64,000 bases of DNA, taken from assembly GCA_001657315.1 (NCBI GenBank), contig LYSV01000010.1, positions 1 through 64,000 on the forward strand, written 5' to 3'. Numbering within the stretch: position 1 is the first letter of the stretch; each line of letters begins with the position of its first letter. Shown here piece after piece: positions 7,038 to 14,552 of the stretch. The notes under the pieces were generated by a model. It was given only the letters and a program-made list of their open reading frames with translations, did not search any database and was not told where the DNA came from. The stretch is from Flammeovirgaceae bacterium BBD 1991-12 (GTDB taxonomy: Bacteria; Bacteroidota; Bacteroidia; Cytophagales; Cyclobacteriaceae). The translations under genes and the position numbers were made by a program.

Positions 7038-9212
7038 ATGAAAAGTAACCAGATCATACAGATCATAAGGGAGTCTGCGCTCTTGCTTCAACAGGATTTC
7101 GATGGGTTGAACCTGGCCGAGATCGATTCGTCGCCCCGTACCTATGATATGGACGAGACGGCTGAGTTCAGGAGAGATCTGATAGAGGCGGCCAATAAGC
7201 AGCGGATCATTTATCTGGAAAACAGTCTGGAAAGAGAGGAGTTCCATTCCTTCATCCATGATATCGAAATACCTATCATGGCGTTTGAGGAAACGGAGGA
7301 CAAGCTTATCCCCATCGTTTTTTTCAAGCAAAAGCGTAAGTTACGCGTGCTGCAGATCTATGAGGACAAGTCCGAGGTGCAGGAATGCAGCGAGTCATGG
7401 TTCCCCAATTTATATGAAGAGGAAGGCAAGGTTTCCTTTTTGGGGGTATTTTCCTACAAAAGCCTGGTGAGTGATGACCCGGATGATGGTGAGACGCAGA
7501 AAAAGCTAAATCCGGTACAGAGGCTCTTCAGACTGCTGTCTGAAGAAAAAAAGGATATTTCATACGTTTATATCTATGCTGTGCTGATCGGGCTGATAGG
7601 CCTTACCCTGCCTTTGGGTATTCAGGCCACGGTTTCGCTTATCTCCGGTGGAGTGGTTTTCAGTTCTGTGTATGTTCTGATCGGTCTTGTGATCGTAGGC
7701 GTACTGGCTGCCGGCGGACTTCAGGTCATGCAGATCACTCTGGTGGAATACCTGCAACGCAGGGTATTTACCAAGGCGGCCTTTGAGTTTGCTTTTCGTG
7801 TGCCGAGGATCAAGGCTGAGGCGCTGATACAGCATCACGCTCCGGAGCTTATGAACCGGTTCTTTGATGTGCTTACTATTCAGAAAGGTTTGCCCAAATT
7901 ACTGATAGATCTCTCAGCCGCAGTTATTCAGATCCTGTTCGGGTTGTTGCTGCTGTCGTTTTATCATCCTTTTTTCGTATTCTTCAGCCTTGTGTTGGTA
8001 GGGGCACTGGTGCTGATATTCTACTTCACCGGTCCGAAGGGGCTGAATTCCTCTATAAAAGAGTCCAAATTCAAATATAAGGTGGTTTACTGGTTGGAAG
8101 AGCTGGCAAGAACCATCAATTCGTTTAAACTATCCGGCAATACAGCACTGCCCATACGTAAGACTGATTACAACGTCAATAACTACCTGAAGAACAGAAA
8201 AGTCCACTTCGGGGTTTTGATCAGCCAGTATGCCTTTGTTCTGCTTTTCAAGGCACTGGTTACCGGTGGATTACTGATCATTGGGACCGTTTTGGTCATC
8301 CAGCGTGAGATCACCCTTGGCCAGTTTGTTGCCTCGGAGGTTATCATCATCCTTACGCTCAGTTCAGTAGAGAAGATCATCATGTACATGGATGTAGTCT
8401 ATGACATGCTTACCGCAGTGGACAAGATATCACAGGTTACAGACCTGCCTCTGGAGAAAAGCGGGGGCATGGATATTCCCAAAGCACTTCTGCACAGAGG
8501 GTTTGGTTTAAAGGTAAAAGATCTTAAATATAAATTTCCTGACAAGACGAGTCATTCACTGAAGGGTATTAACCTTTCGATCAAGGGAGGTGAGCATGTA
8601 TGCGTTTCAGGAAGGGGAGGGTCAGGCAAAACAGTACTGACCAATACAATATCAGGATTGAATACGCATTATGAAGGGATCATCACTGTGGACGGTTTTT
8701 CACTGAGGGACCTGGACCTGACCAATCTCAGAGATAAAATAGGGAAAAATGTATCACAGGAAGATATTTTTGAAGGGAGTATTCTGGAGAATATTCTGCT
8801 GGCTAAACCACATGCACAGCCGGCAGATGCCATATGGGCCATTAATACCGTGGGCATAGCTGATGAAATAAATGCCATGCCCGAAGGCCTGGACACGGTG
8901 ATGGTCAGTGGAGGAAAAGGGTTGCCTACCAGTCTGGTCAACAGGATCATTCTGGCCCGGTGTCTGGCAAAGAGGCCTAACCTACTGATCCTAAATGACT
9001 TCTTCAATGATTTTATTAAATCAGAACGTTTCGACCTTATTCATATGCTTACACGAAAGGAGCACCCGTGGACATTGATCGTTGTTTCCAATGATCCGGT
9101 GATTATGGCTGCATGTGACCGGGTGATGCTTATGGAAGATGGGCATCTAAAAACAGAAGGTCCATTTGAGGAATTGGTAAAGTCAGGTGAGTTGAACAAT
9201 ATCATTAACTGA
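7038..9212 (+). CDS. ABC exporter subunit (type I secretion-like) with degenerate ATPase
   Basis: A 724-residue fused permease-ATPase. Residues 1-160 form a soluble N-terminal domain I cannot assign (no C39 peptidase Cys-His signature seen). About 170-450 is the exporter membrane domain. From about 490 comes the nucleotide-binding domain. Walker A is intact (GRGGSGKT, Lys531) and the Q-loop is present (SQED, Gln574). But the signature is VSGGKG (623-628), the Walker B end is LLILND, so Asn653-Asp654 replace the usual Asp-Glu, and the H-loop position holds Asn685 (VVSNDP). It can probably bind ATP, but hydrolysis should be weak unless it pairs with another subunit. It lies 5 bases before the HlyD gene. 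Confidence 0.85.
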   Translation: MKSNQIIQIIRESALLLQQDFDGLNLAEIDSSPRTYDMDETAEFRRDLIEAANKQRIIYLENSLEREEFHSFIHDIEIPIMAFEETEDKLIPIVFFKQKRKLRVLQIYEDKSEVQECSESWFPNLYEEEGKVSFLGVFSYKSLVSDDPDDGETQKKLNPVQRLFRLLSEEKKDISYVYIYAVLIGLIGLTLPLGIQATVSLISGGVVFSSVYVLIGLVIVGVLAAGGLQVMQITLVEYLQRRVFTKAAFEFAFRVPRIKAEALIQHHAPELMNRFFDVLTIQKGLPKLLIDLSAAVIQILFGLLLLSFYHPFFVFFSLVLVGALVLIFYFTGPKGLNSSIKESKFKYKVVYWLEELARTINSFKLSGNTALPIRKTDYNVNNYLKNRKVHFGVLISQYAFVLLFKALVTGGLLIIGTVLVIQREITLGQFVASEVIIILTLSSVEKIIMYMDVVYDMLTAVDKISQVTDLPLEKSGGMDIPKALLHRGFGLKVKDLKYKFPDKTSHSLKGINLSIKGGEHVCVSGRGGSGKTVLTNTISGLNTHYEGIITVDGFSLRDLDLTNLRDKIGKNVSQEDIFEGSILENILLAKPHAQPADAIWAINTVGIADEINAMPEGLDTVMVSGGKGLPTSLVNRIILARCLAKRPNLLILNDFFNDFIKSERFDLIHMLTRKEHPWTLIVVSNDPVIMAACDRVMLMEDGHLKTEGPFEELVKSGELNNIIN

Positions 9213-9217
9213 TAACC

Positions 9218-10570
9218 ATGAAGCTTAGAGAAGAATTGACTGATACGCAATTATATACCCTGAAAACGCTTAAAACACCCAGCGCCGGGCGTGCTTTGGC
9301 AAGGGTGCTGATAGCGCTTTTCGTGATCTTTTTGATCGTACTTTTTGTACCCTGGCAGCAGAATATCAGAGGTAAGGGGGAGGTCACAGCGTTTACTCCG
9401 GGTAACAGGCCTCAGTCTGTGGAATCAGCTATACCTGGCAGAATATCCAGCTGGAAAGTACGTGAAGGACAATTCGTGAACGTGGGCGATACGATCCTGA
9501 CACTGAGTGAGATCAAGGATAAGTTTTTTGATCCCGAGTTGCTGACACGGCTAAGAGAGCAGGTCAACGCCAAACAAAGCAGTATCGAATCCAAGCGGAG
9601 TAAGGCGGAGGCCCTCACCAATCAGATCAGCGCGCTGAAAGATGCCCTGGAAGTGAAATACGAACAGGCGCAGAACAAGCTCACTCAAACTGAGCTCAAG
9701 CTGGTTAGTGACAGCGTGGATTTTCTGGCGGAAAAGGTGCGCTTCAATAACTTTGAGAATCAATATGACCGGAACAAAACGCTTTACGCAGCGGGTAATA
9801 TTGCCCTGACGAAATTTCAGGACATTGAATCCAAATTCCAGGAATCACGCATGAAGGTGGTGTCTTCAGAAAACCTGTTCCTGCAAACAAAAGCTGAAGT
9901 AGTCAACGCCCGTGTGAATCTTGCCGGCGTACAGGCCGAATATCAGGATAAGATCAGTAAGGCAGAGTCTGACCTGAACGCCACTCTGGCAGACCTTTTT
10001 GATAGCGAGGCTTCACTGGCCAAATTGAGGAATGAATACGCCAATATGGAGATACGGAACGAGCAGTATCAGGTGATCGCACCTCAGTCCGGTTTCATCG
10101 TGAGAGCGATGCGGGCAGGTATTGGCGAAACGATCAAGGAAGGAGAGCCCGTGGTGACCATCATGCCCTCCAACCCGGATGTAGCCGTGGAAATGTATGT
10201 GCGGGCCATGGATGTGCCGCTGATCTCCAAGGGCCGTGAGGTGAGGATAGAATTTGACGGCTGGCCTGCGTTGCAGTTTTCCGGCTGGCCCAGCGTGTCC
10301 GTAGGTACTTTTGGCGGTGTGGTACAGGTGATTGACTATGTCAATAGTGTGGGCGGGCAGTTCCGTATATTGGTCACCCCTGATCCGGATGATGAGCCGT
10401 GGCCTGAACAGTTGAGACTGGGGTCGGGTACCAAGGGCTGGGTGATGCTGGATAATGTACCCATCTGGTATGAAATATGGCGACAACTTAACGGATTCCC
10501 ACCAAGCCTTTATGAAGCACCCCTTGAGGAAAAAATAGGTACACCTGCTAAAGAGGAAGAGAAAAAATGA
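9218..10570 (+). CDS. HlyD-family periplasmic adaptor (membrane fusion protein)
   Basis: A 450-residue adaptor protein: one transmembrane helix at about residues 28-47, a lipoyl-like segment (AIPGRISSWKVREGQFVNVG, about 70-90), a long coiled coil (about 100-280), the second lipoyl half (VIAPQSGFIVRAMRAGIGE) and a beta-barrel domain. It links the inner-membrane ABC subunit to the TolC channel. Its last four bases overlap the TolC start (ATGA), and it begins 5 bases after the ABC gene, so the three form one operon. Confidence 0.9.
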   Translation: MKLREELTDTQLYTLKTLKTPSAGRALARVLIALFVIFLIVLFVPWQQNIRGKGEVTAFTPGNRPQSVESAIPGRISSWKVREGQFVNVGDTILTLSEIKDKFFDPELLTRLREQVNAKQSSIESKRSKAEALTNQISALKDALEVKYEQAQNKLTQTELKLVSDSVDFLAEKVRFNNFENQYDRNKTLYAAGNIALTKFQDIESKFQESRMKVVSSENLFLQTKAEVVNARVNLAGVQAEYQDKISKAESDLNATLADLFDSEASLAKLRNEYANMEIRNEQYQVIAPQSGFIVRAMRAGIGETIKEGEPVVTIMPSNPDVAVEMYVRAMDVPLISKGREVRIEFDGWPALQFSGWPSVSVGTFGGVVQVIDYVNSVGGQFRILVTPDPDDEPWPEQLRLGSGTKGWVMLDNVPIWYEIWRQLNGFPPSLYEAPLEEKIGTPAKEEEKK

Positions 10571-11994
10571 AGCAACTGGTCTTCGTGTCTGTTCTTGCTT
10601 TTCTGTTTCAGGACCTAAAGGCACAGACGGAGCAGGATACAACGACTGTATTCAAGTTTGATGAGTTTTATGCTCTCGTACTAAGCAATCACCCAGTGGT
10701 CAAGCAGGCAGAATTACTGCCACAGCAGGCCGCACAGGAGATCCGGCTGGCGCGTGGTTCATTTGACCCCAAACTGGAGGGGTCCTGGAGCTTTAAGGAT
10801 TTCGACGAGACTGAATACTATAATATTCTGGACGTATCCCTCAAAATACCGCTGTGGTTCCCCGTGGACCCAAAAGTGGGGGTAGAAAGAAACAGGGGTA
10901 CGTATCTGAATAGAGAGAGGACCATATCGGATGCTACCAACAACCGACAGATCTATGCGGGGGTGTCCGTACCTATTGGTCAGGGCCTTTTTATAGATCA
11001 GAGGCGTGCGACGGTGCGCCAGGCCCGGTTGATGCAGGATATGGCGGAGGCCGATCAGATAAAGGAGATCAACAAGATCCTGCTTACAGCCGCCAAGGAT
11101 TACTGGGAATGGTACTATGCCTACAATAACTATGTCCTGATGCAACAGAGCATCACCATAGCACAGGATATTTATGACCGGACCAAAATGGCATTTGATT
11201 ACGGTGAGGCAGCTGCTATGGATACGGTTCAGGCCAGGATCACCCTGTTGCAACGGATAACGGCCTTGCAGCAGGCGAATATTGACAGGATAAGGGCGTC
11301 TCTGGCATTATCCGTGCATTTGTGGGATCTGAATGGGGCTCCGTTGGACCTGGAGGATAATGTACGTCCGGAGGAATTGCCCCTGACAGACTTCCGCCGT
11401 GATGTGCTTAATCAACTGGTGGAACTGGCACGTCAAAATCACCCTGAAATACGCAAGATAGACCTTAAGAACCGGTCATTGCTGGTAGACCGTGATCTGG
11501 CCCGGGAAAATCTTAAACCGAGGCTCGATTTTAATTATTATCTGCTCGATCAGCCTTTTGATCCCCAGGGAGAGCAGAACAATTTTATGATCAGTGATAA
11601 TTACAAACTGGGTGTCGATTTTGCTTTTCCCATATTTTTACGAAAGGAGCGGGCCAAGCTGAACCAGACCCGGCTGAAGCTGACCGATAACCGTTTTGAA
11701 CGTGATTTTGTGGAAAGGGAGATCATAAACAGTATCAACGGACAGTTCAATGCTGTACTCACCACTGCAGAAATACTGAGGCAGCAGCAGGAAATGGTGA
11801 ACAATTACCAACTGATCCTGGATGCTGAGCGACTTAACCTTGAAAACGGTGAAAGTGATTTGTTCGAAATTAATGTTCAGATAGAAAAACTGATCGAATC
11901 ACAGTCCAAACTGCTCAAGCTAAGATCCACCTACCAGAAAGATATCGCTACCCTGTACTGGGCTGCAGGTATCGAAAATCTTGGTCTTCAGTAA
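10567..11994 (+). CDS. TolC-family outer membrane efflux/secretion channel
   Basis: A 475-residue protein with a signal peptide (about residues 1-18, ending LKAQ) and two outer-membrane-efflux repeats made of long helices with two strand pairs each. It should form the trimeric outer-membrane conduit for the upstream ABC-HlyD pair. Translation is probably coupled to hlyD (overlap ATGA at 10567-10570). No obvious secreted substrate gene with glycine-rich RTX repeats or a bacteriocin leader is adjacent, so the cargo is unknown. Confidence 0.88.
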   Translation: MKQLVFVSVLAFLFQDLKAQTEQDTTTVFKFDEFYALVLSNHPVVKQAELLPQQAAQEIRLARGSFDPKLEGSWSFKDFDETEYYNILDVSLKIPLWFPVDPKVGVERNRGTYLNRERTISDATNNRQIYAGVSVPIGQGLFIDQRRATVRQARLMQDMAEADQIKEINKILLTAAKDYWEWYYAYNNYVLMQQSITIAQDIYDRTKMAFDYGEAAAMDTVQARITLLQRITALQQANIDRIRASLALSVHLWDLNGAPLDLEDNVRPEELPLTDFRRDVLNQLVELARQNHPEIRKIDLKNRSLLVDRDLARENLKPRLDFNYYLLDQPFDPQGEQNNFMISDNYKLGVDFAFPIFLRKERAKLNQTRLKLTDNRFERDFVEREIINSINGQFNAVLTTAEILRQQQEMVNNYQLILDAERLNLENGESDLFEINVQIEKLIESQSKLLKLRSTYQKDIATLYWAAGIENLGLQ

Positions 11995-12042
11995 GGATCC
12001 GGTCATACGCAAAAAGGCATATTTCCTGTATGATATCATTTT

Positions 12043-12056
12043 ATACTTTTTTGTAT
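12043..12056 (+). promoter_or_regulatory. Rrf2 operator candidate, copy 1
   Basis: ATAC-TTTTTT-GTAT, an inverted repeat with 6-base spacer, followed by TAATTAA. The same 14-mer plus a nearby ATTAA occurs twice more after the Rrf2 gene. This copy is 104 bases before the Rrf2 start, consistent with autoregulation. Confidence 0.6.
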
Positions 12057-12160
12057 TAATTAACGAAAAAATGATTATCTTCATCAGGAAAACCATGCTT
12101 ACAGATACTTTCGTTCCGGCAGAGATGGAAGCGTGGGTGGATCTATCAAAATAACTGACA

Positions 12161-12631
12161 ATGAAAATCACTTCACAGGATGAATATGGCCTGAGAATAC
12201 TGATTCGTATAGGCCGATGTAAGGATGAGGATGGCGTGAGTATTCCACAATTGAGTAAAGCAGAGGGTCTTTCAGGCCCTCATGTGTCCAAAATTACCCG
12301 GTCTTTGCGTATGGCAGGTCTCATCAAAAGCACCCGTGGGCACAAGGGAGGATATTTATTGAGCAAACCAGCTGATAAAATTACTGTAAACGATATACTT
12401 AAAGCTCTTGGAGGTCAGCTGTATGACAGTAGTTTCTGCGGTAATCACACCGGGGTGCTGGAGTTATGCACCAATTCTGTAGATTGCTCCGTCCGTTCAC
12501 TTTGGACCATGGTGCAGCATACCCTTGATCAGCTATTGGATAATGTCACATTGCAGGAGCTTTTGGGGACTGAGGAAGAGACTGCCTGTGCCATACAGAG
12601 AATTTCAGAAAAAATACCTTCAGAGTTTTAA
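12161..12631 (+). CDS. Rrf2-family transcriptional regulator with three Fe-S type cysteines
   Basis: A 156-residue winged-helix regulator (HTH about residues 1-65, with the family's G-L-S-x-x-H-V-S-K-I helix and the wing TRGHKGGYLL). Cys93, Cys103 and Cys109 (spacing C-x9-C-x5-C) are placed where IscR/NsrR-type members ligate a [2Fe-2S] cluster, so it may sense NO, oxygen or iron-sulfur status. Three identical operator-like sites flank it (12043, 12705, 12729). Which Rrf2 subfamily it belongs to cannot be settled by eye. Confidence 0.88.
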   Translation: MKITSQDEYGLRILIRIGRCKDEDGVSIPQLSKAEGLSGPHVSKITRSLRMAGLIKSTRGHKGGYLLSKPADKITVNDILKALGGQLYDSSFCGNHTGVLELCTNSVDCSVRSLWTMVQHTLDQLLDNVTLQELLGTEEETACAIQRISEKIPSEF

Positions 12632-12704
12632 TAAGGTACAGGACTGTAGCCAGCTCACTTTACAGGTACTTTTGATGTTTATCAATACCGTACAAACAAT
12701 AAAC

Positions 12705-12742
12705 ATACTTTTTTGTATAAATTAATATATACTTTTTTGTAT
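12705..12742 (+). promoter_or_regulatory. Rrf2 operator candidates, copies 2 and 3
   Basis: ATACTTTTTTGTAT at 12705-12718 and again at 12729-12742, start-to-start 24 bases, both followed two bases later by ATTAA as in copy 1. Two sites in tandem point to cooperative binding. They lie after the Rrf2 gene and about 190 bases before the sigma-factor gene, so they may control the latter. Confidence 0.6.
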
Positions 12743-12898
12743 AGATTAAAATTTTATCTATCTTCAAAGCGTTAAAGAACACATCGCAGAGGTAGCATAT
12801 TGATTATCAATGTATCTGGGGCCCACTTTGATTTAAGAGTAATTTTATCTAACTTGAAATTAATCATAACATTTTTGCTACTATTGCGTTTATAAATA

Positions 12899-12911
12899 AT
12901 AGTAATACTAT
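12899..12911 (+). promoter_or_regulatory. Palindromic operator candidate, copy 3
   Basis: Exact ATAGTA-A-TACTAT, 19 bases before the ATG of the ECF sigma-factor gene. Same core as at 1390-1406 and 6294-6306. Confidence 0.6.
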
Positions 12912-12930
12912 CATATTAAAATGTCATGCT

Positions 12931-13473
12931 ATGAAAACAGTTGAAGTAACTACCACACGTGAGCAATATCTTGATGAATTTCTACAGCATACAGATGCAT
13001 TATATCACTTTGCCGTTAAACTGACCCAGAATGATGAAGATGCTCAGGATCTTGTTCAGGACACTTACCTAAGGGCTTTTAAGTATCATAATCATTATGA
13101 ATTAGGTACCAACTCCCGTTCATGGCTGTTTAGGATGATGTATAACCTGTTTATAAATGACTATCGCCGAAAACAAAAAAGCCCTTTCATAGAGGTGGAT
13201 GAGGATAAGACTGATCATCCTTATTACAACCGGCCTGTGAAGCCTGATGTATTCCAAAATACCTTTAGTGACGAAGTAATGTTGGCTTTTAATAACCTTA
13301 AGTCAGAATTTAAGTCGGCCATTTTCCTTCGTGACTTTGAAGGACTGAAGTATGACGAGATTTCAAAAGTGCTGGATATACCGGTATGTACTGTCAAGAC
13401 CCGTATACACAGAGCCAGAACTTTAATGAGAAAATCGCTGATTGATTCCGGATTTTACAGCCGAAACAATTAG
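12931..13473 (+). CDS. ECF-type RNA polymerase sigma factor
   Basis: A 180-residue sigma-70 family protein with only regions 2 and 4. Region 2 (about residues 12-85) contains DAQDLVQDTYLRAFK and SWLFRMMYNLFINDYRR; region 4 (about 118-172) contains the helix-turn-helix YDEISKVLDIPVCTVKTRIHRAR. No anti-sigma factor gene is adjacent; instead cutA follows after 3 bases. The upstream palindrome and Rrf2-type sites suggest tight transcriptional control of this sigma factor. Confidence 0.9.
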   Translation: MKTVEVTTTREQYLDEFLQHTDALYHFAVKLTQNDEDAQDLVQDTYLRAFKYHNHYELGTNSRSWLFRMMYNLFINDYRRKQKSPFIEVDEDKTDHPYYNRPVKPDVFQNTFSDEVMLAFNNLKSEFKSAIFLRDFEGLKYDEISKVLDIPVCTVKTRIHRARTLMRKSLIDSGFYSRNN

Positions 13474-13476
13474 TAC

Positions 13477-13791
13477 ATGGTCCTGATATATCTCATCACC
13501 AAAGATTCAGGGGAGGCAAGAAGTATAGGACGTTCACTGATCAGGGAAAGACTAGCAAACAGCGCAAATGTGATCCCCAGTATTCAGACGTTGAGATGGT
13601 CAGGAAAGGATGTGATCAATACTTCAGAAACGATACTGCTAATAAAAACCAAGTCATTGCTTTACTCGAAAATAGAAAAAAGAGTATGTGAACTAATGGG
13701 AACCAACAAACCCAACATTTTTTCCATGCCCATGACTCAAATCAATCACGGCTACCAGGACACCTTAAGGGAAGGTGTTGAAGAGGTATAA
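13477..13791 (+). CDS. cutA: CutA1-like divalent cation tolerance protein
   Basis: A 104-residue protein with the PII-like CutA fold. Recognisable parts are the N-terminal strand VLIYLITKDSGEA, the segment ANVIPSIQTLRWSGKDV (CutA families have a similar N-x-x-P-x-x-S-x-Y-x-W-x-G-K) and ETILLIKTKSLLYSKIE. CutA forms stable trimers, and its role in metal tolerance is still debated. It starts 3 bases after the sigma-factor stop, so the two are cotranscribed. Divergent from canonical CutA in several positions, so a CutA-like name is safer. Confidence 0.75.
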   Translation: MVLIYLITKDSGEARSIGRSLIRERLANSANVIPSIQTLRWSGKDVINTSETILLIKTKSLLYSKIEKRVCELMGTNKPNIFSMPMTQINHGYQDTLREGVEEV

Positions 13792-13808
13792 GGCCGTTCT
13801 TTATATAC

Positions 13809-13846
13809 CTCAGAGTTCTTTTACGAAGGAACTCTGAGTACCTTTT
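13809..13846 (+). terminator. Rho-independent terminator after cutA
   Basis: Perfect 10-bp stem CTCAGAGTTC / GAACTCTGAG (13809-13818 with 13829-13838) with a 10-base loop, then TACCTTTT. It lies between the convergent cutA and DinB-like genes and may serve both. Confidence 0.75.
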
Positions 13847-13864
13847 AAAAAGATCAGGTAATTC

Positions 13865-14374
13865 TTACTCCTGATTGGTCGCATTAAGATCCACCCCATC
13901 ATAAAATCCCAGATCCTTGTTTTTCCACAGCTTGGTCAAAAGAGCGATCTGACCGGTATGGTAGGAATAATGTTCTGTAACATGGACGATAATGCCAATA
14001 CCCGAAAGCTCAAAACCCTGCACCTTTCTTTTTCTGAGCATTTCTTCAGGCGATGCTTGCCTTACAACGTCCCTGGCTTCTTCTACTGTATTGGTCAGTC
14101 TCTCCAGTAACTCCTGTTTTGGTAGCTTTTCCGAATGGGAAAATTCCTCATCCCGTTTTCGGTTATCTTGAGTATTCCCCAATGAGGAGATGGCATACTG
14201 CCTTATATTGCCACACAGGTGCAGCATGAGATTACCAATGGTATTGGTAGAGGTGTTGGGTCTTTTCCATACCTCATCTTCCGTGAGCTCAGCCAGACAC
14301 TTTTTGATCATTCTGGTGCTTTCCTCCATACGGTATATACTCTGGTCTGTAAATTCAGCGAGTTCTTTTTCCAT
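13865..14374 (-). CDS. DinB-like/DUF1572 family protein
   Basis: A 169-residue four-helix-bundle protein of the DinB/YfiT superfamily. The putative metal ligands are visible as the early His in NLMLHLCGNIRQY (about residue 52) and the pair in HVTEHYSYHTGQI (about residues 131-138). Members are metal-dependent enzymes such as thiol S-transferases, or are uncharacterised; no substrate can be assigned here. It stands alone, convergent with cutA, with its own 178-base upstream region. Confidence 0.8.
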   Translation of the reverse strand: MEKELAEFTDQSIYRMEESTRMIKKCLAELTEDEVWKRPNTSTNTIGNLMLHLCGNIRQYAISSLGNTQDNRKRDEEFSHSEKLPKQELLERLTNTVEEARDVVRQASPEEMLRKRKVQGFELSGIGIIVHVTEHYSYHTGQIALLTKLWKNKDLGFYDGVDLNATNQE

Positions 14375-14552
14375 GGTCTCCTGATGTTGTCATGAGCCGT
14401 CCAAGGTAGCTAAAAAGACAGAACTATCTGACCAATTTTTGATAGATATGGTAGAACAGTCGGTCAGGCATCTTCATGGCATCAACAACAATGATTGCCT
14501 GCTAACTTCGTTATTTTGCTGACTTACATACCATAGGCTTCAACTATTCCCC

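Larger units (their letters stand above)
12632..12930. other. 299-base intergenic region rich in operator motifs
   Basis: No gene is supported here. It contains two Rrf2-type operators (12705-12718, 12729-12742), a 13-bp palindrome ATTGAT-T-ATCAAT (12799-12811), an AT-rich leader, and the third exact copy of the 13-bp regulon palindrome just before the sigma-factor gene. The density of sites suggests that the sigma-factor operon answers to at least two regulators. Confidence 0.55.

Noticed and set aside
12071..12154. A possible 27-codon leader peptide (MIIFIRKTMLTD...) between the Rrf2 operator and the Rrf2 gene
   Set aside because: ATG and stop are in place, but there is no ribosome site, no run of regulatory codons and no hairpin pair; a frame of this length is expected by chance.
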